This document shows, piece by piece, positions 6,071-14,147 of a stretch of DNA of 19,207 bases. Each line of letters opens with the position of its first letter. Positions within the stretch are counted from its first letter, which is position 1. The notes below the pieces were generated by a model. It did not search any database and was not told where the DNA came from. It saw nothing but the letters and a program-made list of their open reading frames with translations. The stretch spans positions 1 to 19,207 of the forward strand of contig CAKRPI010000038.1 in NCBI GenBank assembly GCA_934376945.1, read 5' to 3'. The DNA comes from an uncultured Lachnospiraceae bacterium. Lineage in GTDB: Bacteria > Bacillota > Clostridia > Lachnospirales > Lachnospiraceae. Both the position numbers and the translations under genes were made by a program.

Positions 6071-8656
6071 TTATTTCACTCCACTTTTATACCGTTTCAT
6101 TGTGATGCGCTCCACCTTTGCATCCTTTCCAATGGCCTGACACCATATTTTCACCGGAGCGTCCTGCAGCCACTCGCCAAGTACCAGCGCCGTATCAACC
6201 GTACCGCCGCCGACCATCGGCGTGTCCTTCTCCGAAAAATAAATTCTTCCCATCACATGATCTCCCGAAAAAACGGTAAGCTTCACATTTTTTCCGATAA
6301 AAAACAGTTTCAGATCCTCACCAGGCGCTGCCTCTGCTTTTACTTCCAGCATTTTATTTTCGCCCTCTGAAAGCAACAATGGAAGGCGTGCTCCTGCCTT
6401 CTCCTCCTGCACCGGAAGAACTTCTCCATATAAACATTCCCGTACTTTCTTTCCTGCAAAAAGCGTAACGCTTCCCATCTCATCTGTATAATACCGTCTG
6501 TAAACGTACAGCGTAAGTTCCAGATCACCTTGTCCGGCCCAAGCGGACAGATCCACATACGGATCATCCTTTACTACGCTTGCAACCTTCTCGTTGTTGA
6601 CATACACCGTGACCATACACTCCGCCTTGCCAAAATGAAGAAACAGACCATCCTCGTCCTTTGGCGAACAGATCGTGCGGTTAATCAGCGTTATCAATGG
6701 CGATGCTGCGCGATTGTAACCATCTGCGTTCATAATAGCATTGTACGGTGAATGACGAAAATAGCAGGTTTGCTTTGCCATTTCATCCACCTCATATCCT
6801 CTCCAGTCATTTGTCAGATCCTCGGTGCGTGTAACCTGCAGAAGCGTTTCCATTCCCTTTAAAGATCCCATTCGAAGGCTTTTCACACGGATGTCATCAA
6901 AGTTTGCATGTCCCCATATTTCCGTCATGACGCGAAGCGATCCTGCCTCAAAAGCCCGCACTGCCGTGCTGCCATTTGCATAAAAAACTTCTGTTTTTTC
7001 ATCCTGACTTATCGTGACAATGTCCGCAAGACCAGACAATAGATAGCTCCCCTTTTTCGGAAGCTCTGTCTCATACCGGCCAATCCCGCGGTACTGGCCC
7101 AAATACTCCATCGGCGTAATCTTGCCCTGTTTCTTCTTTTCCGTCTCCAGCTCACAATTATAAATGGCAGTCCGCACACCGGATACCATCTCCTCCTGCT
7201 CTCCCGGCAGCACAGCAAGCGGCGGCAAAAACGGCAGACCATGCTCCGCAACGTAATCATAACGACCAAAACAAAACATCAGGCGGCCCTTCTGCACTCT
7301 GCGTCCATTCTCCGGCTCTCCGATACAGATCGTATCGCTCACCCCGTTTTCCTCTACTGCAAGAACCGCATTGCCATTTCCGTAAAGCCATACAACCGTG
7401 CGGCCATCCTCTTCCAGAACAGAAGCCAGCTCATAATTCGAAAAGCGGATCTTTACCGACTCCGTAATCTCCACATTCACAGGCAGCAGCTTCGTCTCAC
7501 AGCAATCCATGCAGATTTCATACGTCTCATCACCAAGCAAAAGTCCAACTGTCTGCTTTTCTCCGAGATTTGATACATCCAGCAGACTGCCCCGGTCAGT
7601 CTTCAGCTCCGGCACAACTTCATTGACACGTACTCCCGAAATCACAGCACTGCTTTTCTCCGGTTTTCCGGCTCCGAGCGCCGGACCAAATGTATGCAGC
7701 AAACCCGCAAACAATCTTGCCTTTAATATTGCCTCATCATAATTTCCGGCAGAACCGATCATAGACTTAAAATCATAATCCGTTGCCATGATTGCTACCG
7801 GCGCATCCTTTGGCCCCCAATTCGTAATTCCGGTATAAAAATCCATCGTTGTTCCTGACGTCTGATTGTATGGACCAAGCAGCTTTGCTCCGCAGGCAAG
7901 AAGCCGTTTCAGAAAATCATACTCTCTGTTTGTCTCCGTAATCATAAAAGGCATTCTGCGAAGCGCCGCCGCTTCATTTAAATGCAGGGCTCTCTGCTCC
8001 AACCCTTTAAAATCGCCCGACGAATAAACATTAAACGCAGAATAAAGTCCTTCCGTCAATCCTCCGCTTTTGACGATATCATCCTGTCCACAGCAGTAAA
8101 ATAAGGGAATCTCCATCCCGAAAGACTCCGCCATCTTTTTAAGTTTTTCCATATACGTAACCGGGCTTTTGCAGTTATAAAAGTCCAGCTCATTCTCAAT
8201 CTGCATACAGATAATACTTCCCTGTTTTGTGATCTGATACCGATCAAGAATCGGCAGAATATGAGAATACCAGGTATACATTGCATCCAAAAAAGCCGGA
8301 TCATCCTGCCTTACCGGAATTCCCTCCGCATAAAGCCAGGCCGGAATCGCACCTCCATCCCATTCTGAGCAGATATATGGTCCCGGTCTTGCAACCACAA
8401 ACAGTTCATTTTCTTTTGCAAGCCTCAGAAAACGTTCCACATCGCGGTTCTTCTCAAAATTCCATTCTCCCGGTGCCATCTCATGGTAATTCCACGGAAA
8501 ATAAACATCAATCGCATTATAGCCCGCTGCCTTTAAAAGTTTCATCCTCTGCTCCCAGCGTTCCTGAGGAATCCGAAAATAAAATAAGGAAGATGCCAGA
8601 ATCACCCGACAGCTCCCATCGATCCAGATTCCATTTTCATTCAATTCAATCTTCAT
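6071..8656 (-). CDS. Beta-galactosidase, glycoside hydrolase family 35
   Basis: An 861-residue enzyme of the GH35 type. The N-terminal TIM barrel (about 10-330) shows family landmarks: AAGYNAIDVYFPWNYHE, FVVARPGPYICSEWDGGAIPAWL, the acid/base glutamate E156 in MQIENE and the likely nucleophile E241 in MITETNREYDF. The following ~500 residues form the beta-rich accessory domains usual for large GH35 enzymes. There is no signal peptide, so it should act in the cytoplasm on galactosides brought in by the neighbouring transporter, releasing terminal beta-galactose; the exact linkage is not deducible. I chose the ATG at 8656 with GGGAGAGG just upstream over the ATG at 8671. It is the last gene of the operon, separated from the binding-protein gene by a stretch with two strong hairpins and ended by the terminator at 6022-6061. 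Confidence 0.92.
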   Translation of the reverse strand: MKIELNENGIWIDGSCRVILASSLFYFRIPQERWEQRMKLLKAAGYNAIDVYFPWNYHEMAPGEWNFEKNRDVERFLRLAKENELFVVARPGPYICSEWDGGAIPAWLYAEGIPVRQDDPAFLDAMYTWYSHILPILDRYQITKQGSIICMQIENELDFYNCKSPVTYMEKLKKMAESFGMEIPLFYCCGQDDIVKSGGLTEGLYSAFNVYSSGDFKGLEQRALHLNEAAALRRMPFMITETNREYDFLKRLLACGAKLLGPYNQTSGTTMDFYTGITNWGPKDAPVAIMATDYDFKSMIGSAGNYDEAILKARLFAGLLHTFGPALGAGKPEKSSAVISGVRVNEVVPELKTDRGSLLDVSNLGEKQTVGLLLGDETYEICMDCCETKLLPVNVEITESVKIRFSNYELASVLEEDGRTVVWLYGNGNAVLAVEENGVSDTICIGEPENGRRVQKGRLMFCFGRYDYVAEHGLPFLPPLAVLPGEQEEMVSGVRTAIYNCELETEKKKQGKITPMEYLGQYRGIGRYETELPKKGSYLLSGLADIVTISQDEKTEVFYANGSTAVRAFEAGSLRVMTEIWGHANFDDIRVKSLRMGSLKGMETLLQVTRTEDLTNDWRGYEVDEMAKQTCYFRHSPYNAIMNADGYNRAASPLITLINRTICSPKDEDGLFLHFGKAECMVTVYVNNEKVASVVKDDPYVDLSAWAGQGDLELTLYVYRRYYTDEMGSVTLFAGKKVRECLYGEVLPVQEEKAGARLPLLLSEGENKMLEVKAEAAPGEDLKLFFIGKNVKLTVFSGDHVMGRIYFSEKDTPMVGGGTVDTALVLGEWLQDAPVKIWCQAIGKDAKVERITMKRYKSGVK

Positions 8657-8705
8657 ACGTACCTCTCCCATCTTTCACGTATCAATCCGTCTGCTTTCAC
8701 TGATT

Positions 8706-8783
8706 CAGGGGCGGTTTTATCCGCCCCTGCTATATTTCCCCCGCTCACCGCCTGTAGATGCAGGGCATCTCACATCTGCAGGC
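8706..8783. repeat. Two intercistronic hairpins between binding-protein and GH35 genes
   Basis: Hairpin one: CAGGGGCGG (8706-8714) with CCGCCCCTG (8721-8729), nine perfect pairs. Hairpin two: GCCTGTAGATG (8750-8760) with CATCTGCAGGC (8773-8783), eleven pairs with one GU. Neither has a T-run on the minus strand, so they are more likely mRNA-protecting or partly attenuating structures than full terminators. This would let the binding protein be made in excess over the downstream enzyme, as is known for other ABC sugar operons. Confidence 0.7.
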
Positions 8784-8826
8784 CTTTGTAAAATCCAGTT
8801 ATTAATTGATTGTACCTGATTTCACT

Positions 8827-10101
8827 TTACTGTGCAAGATTATCAAACGCTGTATCCAGCTCACTAAGCAGTGTATCCACATCAAAATCATCGCCCATGC
8901 ACGCATTCATCATCGTCTCAAACAGGACATCCTGATGTTCCGAATCCAGCCTCGTAAGTCCTGCCTCGCTGAAGGACTCTTCCGCCGGATAATTCATGAT
9001 CTCAGCCAGCGCCGGAAGCATATCATAATCTCCTGCTACGGACGGCATCTGATGTGCCTCCTCTGCATAAACCTTCATGGAATCCTGCGAATAAATCAGA
9101 TTGTAAAGATTCCGTGCCGCTTCCTTAGTAGCTTCATCGTCAAAATTATAAAGTACAAGCTGCTGTCCAGGCTCCTTGATCATCAGTGCTTCTTCCGGAT
9201 TTTCACTTACCGGCATCGGGAACACACCAATATTAATATCCGGATTATAGGACGTAATGCCATCTACTGCCCAGGAGCCATGTACGCACATCGCTGCTTC
9301 TTGGTTTGCCATCATTTGCTGCGCGGAATCCCATGAAGTACCAAACGCATCATCGCCCCAATACTCGTGCAGTGACCATGTAGTCTCCATCTGCGTCTTA
9401 AAGCTATCAGAATCTGCAAATTTCATGCTGCGATCCATCAGTTTTGCCCAGAAATCACCATCCCCATGCCAGCATACCTCATCATAAAGCGTTCTCGGAT
9501 AACAGCTGAACGCCCATGCCTCTGCAAACGGAGTCGCGAACGGAGTTATTCCGTTCTCTTTCAGCGTATCGCAGACCTGCTTTAATTCAGAAAGTGTTTT
9601 CGGCTCCTCTAGGTCATACTGTTTAAACAAATCCACATTATAGAATACACCATAGCCCGACAATTCAATTGGAATGCCAAGCTGTTTTCCATCTACAACA
9701 CCTTCTTTTAAAAGATCGGCATCCACATTGCTCAGACATTCAAAATCGCTTAAATCTGCCAGATAACCAGATTCGTTGTAGATTGCAAGATCAGCATTAC
9801 TTGCAAGGTCAAAAATTGCCGGTGCATCATCAGATGCAAGCTTTGTCTGCAGGATCGTCTTATGGTTGTCCGCATCTACCGTTTCAATATTCAGAACAAC
9901 GTTATCATACTTCGCTTCAAACTGTTCTTTTACACTCTGAAGCCATGCCTGTTTTCCAGCCTCCGCATAGTGGTTCAGCCAGGTCAGTGTGATCGTATCG
10001 CCGGAATCTCCCGCCGCCATTACCGCTGTATTCATTGACACTGCCATTACTGCCGTCATCATGACCGCCATTGTTCTTTTAGATCCGTTCCGTTTTTTCA
10101 T
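8827..10101 (-). CDS. Sugar ABC transporter substrate-binding protein
   Basis: A 424-residue family 1 extracellular solute-binding protein that captures a sugar or oligosaccharide and hands it to the two permeases encoded just upstream. Typical features are the ITLTWLNHY strand after the signal, LKENGITPFATPF, the MANQEAAMCVHGSW motif and the C-terminal aspartate-rich helix. The signal peptide (residues 1-29, ending AVMA) lacks any lipobox cysteine, unusual for a Gram-positive binding protein; it looks like an ordinary signal peptidase I substrate. I chose the ATG at 10101 because AAGGAGG precedes it closely and the signal peptide begins there; the frame is open to an ATG at 10206, but that would put 35 polar residues before the signal. 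The neighbouring glycosidases suggest a beta-galactoside ligand. Confidence 0.93.
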   Translation of the reverse strand: MKKRNGSKRTMAVMMTAVMAVSMNTAVMAAGDSGDTITLTWLNHYAEAGKQAWLQSVKEQFEAKYDNVVLNIETVDADNHKTILQTKLASDDAPAIFDLASNADLAIYNESGYLADLSDFECLSNVDADLLKEGVVDGKQLGIPIELSGYGVFYNVDLFKQYDLEEPKTLSELKQVCDTLKENGITPFATPFAEAWAFSCYPRTLYDEVCWHGDGDFWAKLMDRSMKFADSDSFKTQMETTWSLHEYWGDDAFGTSWDSAQQMMANQEAAMCVHGSWAVDGITSYNPDINIGVFPMPVSENPEEALMIKEPGQQLVLYNFDDEATKEAARNLYNLIYSQDSMKVYAEEAHQMPSVAGDYDMLPALAEIMNYPAEESFSEAGLTRLDSEHQDVLFETMMNACMGDDFDVDTLLSELDTAFDNLAQ

Positions 10102-10202
10102 GTTTCCTTCCTCCTTAACATTAAAAATAGTTTTTATCTTTTCTTCTCTGCCGTTTATCCAGTCAGGAACAATCTGCGCAGAGATATTTTCATTGCTTTC
10201 TT

Positions 10203-11042
10203 TCACGATTTCACCGCACCTACCGTAATCCCGTTTACAATGTACTTCTGCATAAACACGAAACAGAGTACTACCGGAATCATCGAAAGAATCGCTGCCG
10301 CGAAAGCCATTCCATAATCAGCCGTATACTGACCAAAAAAGTAAAACTGTTTGATGGTGATTGTCCGTACCGCTTCTTTCTGGAGCAGGATCACAGAAAT
10401 ATTAAAATCATTCCAAAGCCACATAACATGCAAAGATGCAACCGTTGCCGAAATTGGCTTCAGCAGCGGAAATGTAATCAGCCAGAAGCTTTTCCACTCA
10501 CTGCATCCATCCATATAAGCGGATTCCTCAATTTCTCTCGGAATAGATTTCACAAACCCGACATACAGAAATGACGAATAAGCAATACTTGTTCCCACCA
10601 GCATCAGCACCATTCCCGGCAGAAAATTCAGCATATGTAATGTCTTATAAATCTTGTAAACTGGAATCATCAGGATCTGAAACGGAATCATCAGTGATGC
10701 CAGATAAAGCTTATCCAATGCGCGAAATGCCCTCTTTTCTTTTGCATACCGAGCCACTGCATAGCCACTCATCGATGCACAAAGTACGATCAGTATCACC
10801 GAAGGGAACACAACAAGTGCTGTGTTTCTTAAGGAATGTACAAAATCGCTGCGGATCATTGCCTCACTGTAATTTTTCAGGTAAAGCGTTTCAGGAAATC
10901 CAATGACTGATTTTGCCAGATCCGGCTTGCTTTTAAAAGAGGTTAGAACCGCAAGGCCGATCGGTAGCACAAAAACTGCCATTGCCAGAAATACCAGCAT
11001 CAGATAGATAACTGTCCAACTGCTTATTTTTTGTTTTTTCAT
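10203..11042 (-). CDS. Carbohydrate ABC transporter permease, MalG type
   Basis: A 279-residue inner subunit with six predicted membrane helices; the first spans about 11-34. The EAA loop that contacts the ATPase is at about 172-195 (ESAYMDGCSEWKSFWLITFPLLKP), with the family features of MalG/LacG-type CUT1 permeases. It pairs with the MalF-type permease just upstream: its ATG overlaps that gene's stop by four bases (ATGA), so translation is coupled. The binding-protein start follows after 101 bases. No ATPase gene is present in the operon. Confidence 0.93.
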   Translation of the reverse strand: MKKQKISSWTVIYLMLVFLAMAVFVLPIGLAVLTSFKSKPDLAKSVIGFPETLYLKNYSEAMIRSDFVHSLRNTALVVFPSVILIVLCASMSGYAVARYAKEKRAFRALDKLYLASLMIPFQILMIPVYKIYKTLHMLNFLPGMVLMLVGTSIAYSSFLYVGFVKSIPREIEESAYMDGCSEWKSFWLITFPLLKPISATVASLHVMWLWNDFNISVILLQKEAVRTITIKQFYFFGQYTADYGMAFAAAILSMIPVVLCFVFMQKYIVNGITVGAVKS

Positions 11043-11890
11043 AGTTCAACCTCTCTTTTTCGGAAGAAAGAGGACACCAAAAGCCCCACTATGATCAGAA
11101 CGAGTGCAAACAGCAGCGATACTGCCTGACCATAGCCCGCCTTATAATATTTATACAAATTTTCAAATACATAGATCGACACAGTCCGTGAGGAACCGCC
11201 AGGGCCACCGGAGGTCGCTGACAATGTCGTAGCAAACTCTTTCAGCCACGAAGTCAATGTAAGCGTTACACACACGGAAAACGATGGCATCAGAAGCGGT
11301 AGTGTGATTTTGAAAAATCGCTGAATGCCGGAGGCACCGTCTACAGTTGCTGCTTCATACAGTTCCATTGGTATATTCTTCAACCCCGAAAGGTAAATCA
11401 GCATATTTGTGCCAGCTGTATTCCACACACCGATAATAACGATACCGAGAATGACATACTTTGAACTGCCGAGAATATTTTTCCATCCGAACATCTTTGG
11501 GAAAAATTCATGGTACAAAAACTTCCACAGAAATGCTGTCAGCACGGAGCTTAAACAGACCGGTATAAAAAACGCCACGCGCGCCACCGTATTAAGCTTC
11601 TGATATTTTCCGTTTACAAACATCGCCAACGCAAGAGGGATAACATTTCCAAAAATTGTACCAAGTACCGCGAATTTCAGTGTATTCAGAAACGGTCCAC
11701 GAACGCGAATGTCCTGAAAGATCATCTGGAAGTTTTTTAAGCCGATGAAATTGTACGTAAGCCCAACACCATCCCAATCTGTAAATGCAATATGAAATCC
11801 CATTCCAAACGGAATCAGCATTGCAAATGCAAAGAAACAAAACCCCGGCAGTACAAACAGATATTTGGAAATACTTTTTTTCTTTCTCAT
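11039..11890 (-). CDS. Carbohydrate ABC transporter permease, MalF type
   Basis: A 283-residue membrane permease of the MalF/LacF-like CUT1 group. It starts MRKKKSISKYLFVLPGFCFF with the usual first helix. The EAA loop is at about 179-199 (EAATVDGASGIQRFFKITLPL). The family forms a heterodimer with the MalG-type partner, forming the sugar channel. I chose the ATG at 11890, preceded by AAGAAGGG, because it falls 14 bases after the preceding glycosidase stop; the frame is open to 11953, which would add a basic tail overlapping that gene. Confidence 0.92.
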   Translation of the reverse strand: MRKKKSISKYLFVLPGFCFFAFAMLIPFGMGFHIAFTDWDGVGLTYNFIGLKNFQMIFQDIRVRGPFLNTLKFAVLGTIFGNVIPLALAMFVNGKYQKLNTVARVAFFIPVCLSSVLTAFLWKFLYHEFFPKMFGWKNILGSSKYVILGIVIIGVWNTAGTNMLIYLSGLKNIPMELYEAATVDGASGIQRFFKITLPLLMPSFSVCVTLTLTSWLKEFATTLSATSGGPGGSSRTVSIYVFENLYKYYKAGYGQAVSLLFALVLIIVGLLVSSFFRKREVEL

Positions 11891-11904
11891 ATGAGGCCCT
11901 TCTT

Positions 11905-13494
11905 TCACACATCCAGCAGTACGCGCACCACGCCGATGTCGCTTGATACCCATAGTCCCATATCACACTCGTCACCGGTTCGTTCCCTGTCTGCCATAAA
12001 AATGCCATTTTCATCAAAATGCCCTTCTTCCACACACAGATACGGTCCGTTGTTTGCATTCAGCCCTTTTGTTCCACGCAAAACAGAAGCCTGTTTTGTC
12101 GCATCCTGCTTTGGAAACAGTACCAGCTTAAACCCTTCTCCCGCCAGATAAAGCTCATGCTTTTCTGCCGTTATGATCAGACCTTTTCCCCGGTACTTTG
12201 TATACTTTTCATCTTCATGACAGTTATCGAGGTGAATATATGGCTCATCCGGTATCCGATTCAGAAAATACACCCTTCCATACATCGTACCAAAATCAAA
12301 AAACATCGAATCCGCATACTCCTGCTGAACAACACTATGAATCTTCCCGGTTCCCCGGTACCGTTCCAAGAGTGAACGTACAGAAGAAAGAATCTGGGTT
12401 GTACGCCGATATGTCTCACCAGCCAGGGTCAGCGTTCCGTCTTCCTTCTGCGTCGCATCAACTGCAAATACATGTATTCCGGTCAGTCCATACTGTTCGA
12501 TTGCCTCAAAAACATGCAGCGCATTGAGTGCATCCGCATGTGATTCCGGAATATACAATGGATTATCTTCCCGCGCATAGCTACGACACACCTCCAGATA
12601 CGTCTCCCGATCATCAAAATAAATATCCGGACAAATACAATCGATATCCGGTGCAAAACGTTTCCAGATACCAAGCACAAGACTGGTCGCTCCGCCACAT
12701 GGATAGTCAACACCCGGAATTCGGTTCTGCGTTTCCATCACCCATACATTGACGTAAAGCGGAATGTCAAAGCACTGTTTTCCTGCCTCCGCAACCTTTT
12801 CAACATACTTCGCAAAATAATAAGCAGAAAAAAATTCCTCCGCCTGGTTTCCGAAAAAATCGCGCCAATTTCCACTCCTTACTGCCCCGGCCTCCCGCCA
12901 GCTCTTTGTCACAGCCACGTCACTTTTTTCAAATACAAACTCTGAAAGTTCTCTCGGAATCTCTGTTTGGAACAGCAGCTCTGCCTTTTCCGAATAATCT
13001 CTTGGCGCTGCATGGATTCCAGGCTCATTTTCGACCTGAATCGCCAGCACACACTCCGTTTTATCATATTGCTTCACATGAGCCAAAAGTCTGGAAAACG
13101 CCTTTGCATCTGCCTCACAACTCTCTTTTGAAAACGGCGACAGTACCATCGATTCGTTTCCAAGTGCATCGATAATGCGTGGGAAATGCACACGATCTTT
13201 TTTCATCCAGAGAGGCACATAATGGGATGCCCCGTTTTTCCAGGTTCCGAACCATAAAAGCGCCAGCTTCAGACCGTTTTTTACAGCTCCGTCAATGATA
13301 TAATCTACCTGGCTGTAATCAAATCTGTTTTCCTCCGGCTCAAGTCTGCTCCAGTAGATTGGAAAGGCAGCCGTATTCATCTCATATCTTTTAATAATAG
13401 AGAATGCACGGTCAATAGATTCTTTGTCACGAGAGCTGCTGTTATTGACCTGGCCTCCGATCGTAAAAAAATTCAATCCTTCTTTTTGAAACAT
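11905..13494 (-). CDS. GH35-like glycosidase with DUF5597 domain (putative beta-galactosidase)
   Basis: A 529-residue clan-A glycosidase related to GH35/GH42. The start resembles the family pattern GGEL/GQVNNSSSRD followed by an extended TIM barrel: FPIYWSRLEPEE, LLWFGTWKNG, AIQVENEPG with acid/base E157, and LYIPESHA with the probable nucleophile E317. The C-terminal ~180 residues fit the DUF5597 beta-domain found in putative beta-galactosidases such as one from Caulobacter. No signal peptide is seen, so it acts in the cytoplasm. It is the first gene of the operon, 123 bases after the predicted transcription start, with an operator (13509-13522) only 15 bases before its ATG. The substrate is inferred from family and context; a different beta-glycoside is possible. 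Confidence 0.85.
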   Translation of the reverse strand: MFQKEGLNFFTIGGQVNNSSSRDKESIDRAFSIIKRYEMNTAAFPIYWSRLEPEENRFDYSQVDYIIDGAVKNGLKLALLWFGTWKNGASHYVPLWMKKDRVHFPRIIDALGNESMVLSPFSKESCEADAKAFSRLLAHVKQYDKTECVLAIQVENEPGIHAAPRDYSEKAELLFQTEIPRELSEFVFEKSDVAVTKSWREAGAVRSGNWRDFFGNQAEEFFSAYYFAKYVEKVAEAGKQCFDIPLYVNVWVMETQNRIPGVDYPCGGATSLVLGIWKRFAPDIDCICPDIYFDDRETYLEVCRSYAREDNPLYIPESHADALNALHVFEAIEQYGLTGIHVFAVDATQKEDGTLTLAGETYRRTTQILSSVRSLLERYRGTGKIHSVVQQEYADSMFFDFGTMYGRVYFLNRIPDEPYIHLDNCHEDEKYTKYRGKGLIITAEKHELYLAGEGFKLVLFPKQDATKQASVLRGTKGLNANNGPYLCVEEGHFDENGIFMADRERTGDECDMGLWVSSDIGVVRVLLDV

Positions 13495-13508
13495 AGCACC
13501 GCCTTTCT

Positions 13509-13522
13509 TGCAATCGTTTGCA
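13509..13522. promoter_or_regulatory. LacI/CcpA-type operator O1, next to the first operon gene
   Basis: The minus strand reads TGCAAACGATTGCA, an almost perfect palindrome with the central CG of LacI-family operators. With flanks it fits the CcpA cre consensus WTGNAANCGNWWNCAW at every position. It lies between the leader and the start codon of the first glycosidase, about 96 bp from O2. Confidence 0.75.
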
Positions 13523-13604
13523 TTTTGTTAATTACATTTTTCTAATATAATTAGGTATTTTATTTATTTTTTACGATACTTATTTAAATTTTCGCATTAT
13601 GTTT

Positions 13605-13618
13605 TGCAATCGTTTACA
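13605..13618. promoter_or_regulatory. LacI/CcpA-type operator O2 on the transcription start
   Basis: The minus strand reads TGTAAACGATTGCA, also matching the full cre consensus. It begins about six bases after the -10 box and therefore covers the expected start point (~13617), the classic position for repression. Confidence 0.8.
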
Positions 13619-13623
13619 TTAAA

Positions 13624-13652
13624 AGTATAAGCCTGTTTTTTAATTTTGTCAA
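13624..13652 (-). promoter_or_regulatory. Promoter of the beta-galactoside operon
   Basis: Perfect TTGACA (13652-13647), a 17-base spacer rich in A, and TATACT (13629-13624). A strong promoter with an operator at its start point is what is expected of a tightly repressed, inducible sugar operon. Confidence 0.8.
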
Positions 13653-13707
13653 TTAAATATTTTACAAGATCCCTGCCTATTTTTCTTTCTGTCACAATGT
13701 CCCCTTA

Positions 13708-13720
13708 TGTGAATTTCACA
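13708..13720. repeat. Palindrome upstream of the galactoside promoter
   Basis: TGTGAATTTCACA is a perfect inverted repeat around one central base, about 91-103 bases upstream of the predicted transcription start. It could be an activator or regulator site; no regulator is assigned. Confidence 0.4.
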
Positions 13721-13799
13721 CTTTAAAATTTCGCCAGCCAAAGAAACAACTATCTTCTCTAGAGCATGTTTGAAAAATACTTTCAATTTCCTGCAAAGC

Positions 13800-13855
13800 A
13801 AAAAAATCCCCTTCAGGCAGACCTGTTTATTTGCCTTGTCTGCCTAAGGGGATTT
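13800..13855 (-). terminator. Terminator of the lacI pair
   Basis: A long hairpin pairs 13804-13822 with 13838-13855 (18 pairs and one bulged C). On the minus strand it is followed by seven Ts (13806-13800). It isolates the regulator genes from the galactoside promoter. Confidence 0.85.
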
Positions 13856-13860
13856 ATAAA

Positions 13861-14147
13861 GCAATCATTCACAATCTATTTTTGCTGATTCTAAAATCGC
13901 AATGTAAACATTCGCAATCCACTTTCACTACTGTCAACGGAAGCTTTCTGTTCCCATTGATATAAGCATTCCATCCACCGCTTAATGCTCCGCGCACTTG
14001 AAACGAAGGAATTCTTATTCTGCGTTCAAGTCAAGCGCACATCAGGCTTGACACGCAATTTCGGTCATCGTTTTAGCCGACACATTCTTCTCATTTCCGA
14101 TATCCATCTGCAGCAAAACCATAGAATAATGCGATCAGGACGTTTTA
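13861..14147. other. Non-coding stretch between lacI stop and its terminator
   Basis: No convincing gene. The minus strand has a 51-codon open frame (about 14025-13872) with no ATG and no ribosome binding site. There is a small inverted repeat GTCAAGC/GCTTGAC at 14030-14052 and two degenerate operator-like elements (GCAATCATTCACAAT at 13861 and TGTAAACATTCGCAAT near 13903) that lack the central CG. It may be a decayed gene remnant or a long 3' untranslated region. Confidence 0.4.

Noticed and set aside
5966..6370. 134-residue plus-strand open frame
   Set aside because: It has no ribosome binding site, runs through the terminator and lies opposite the GH35 gene.
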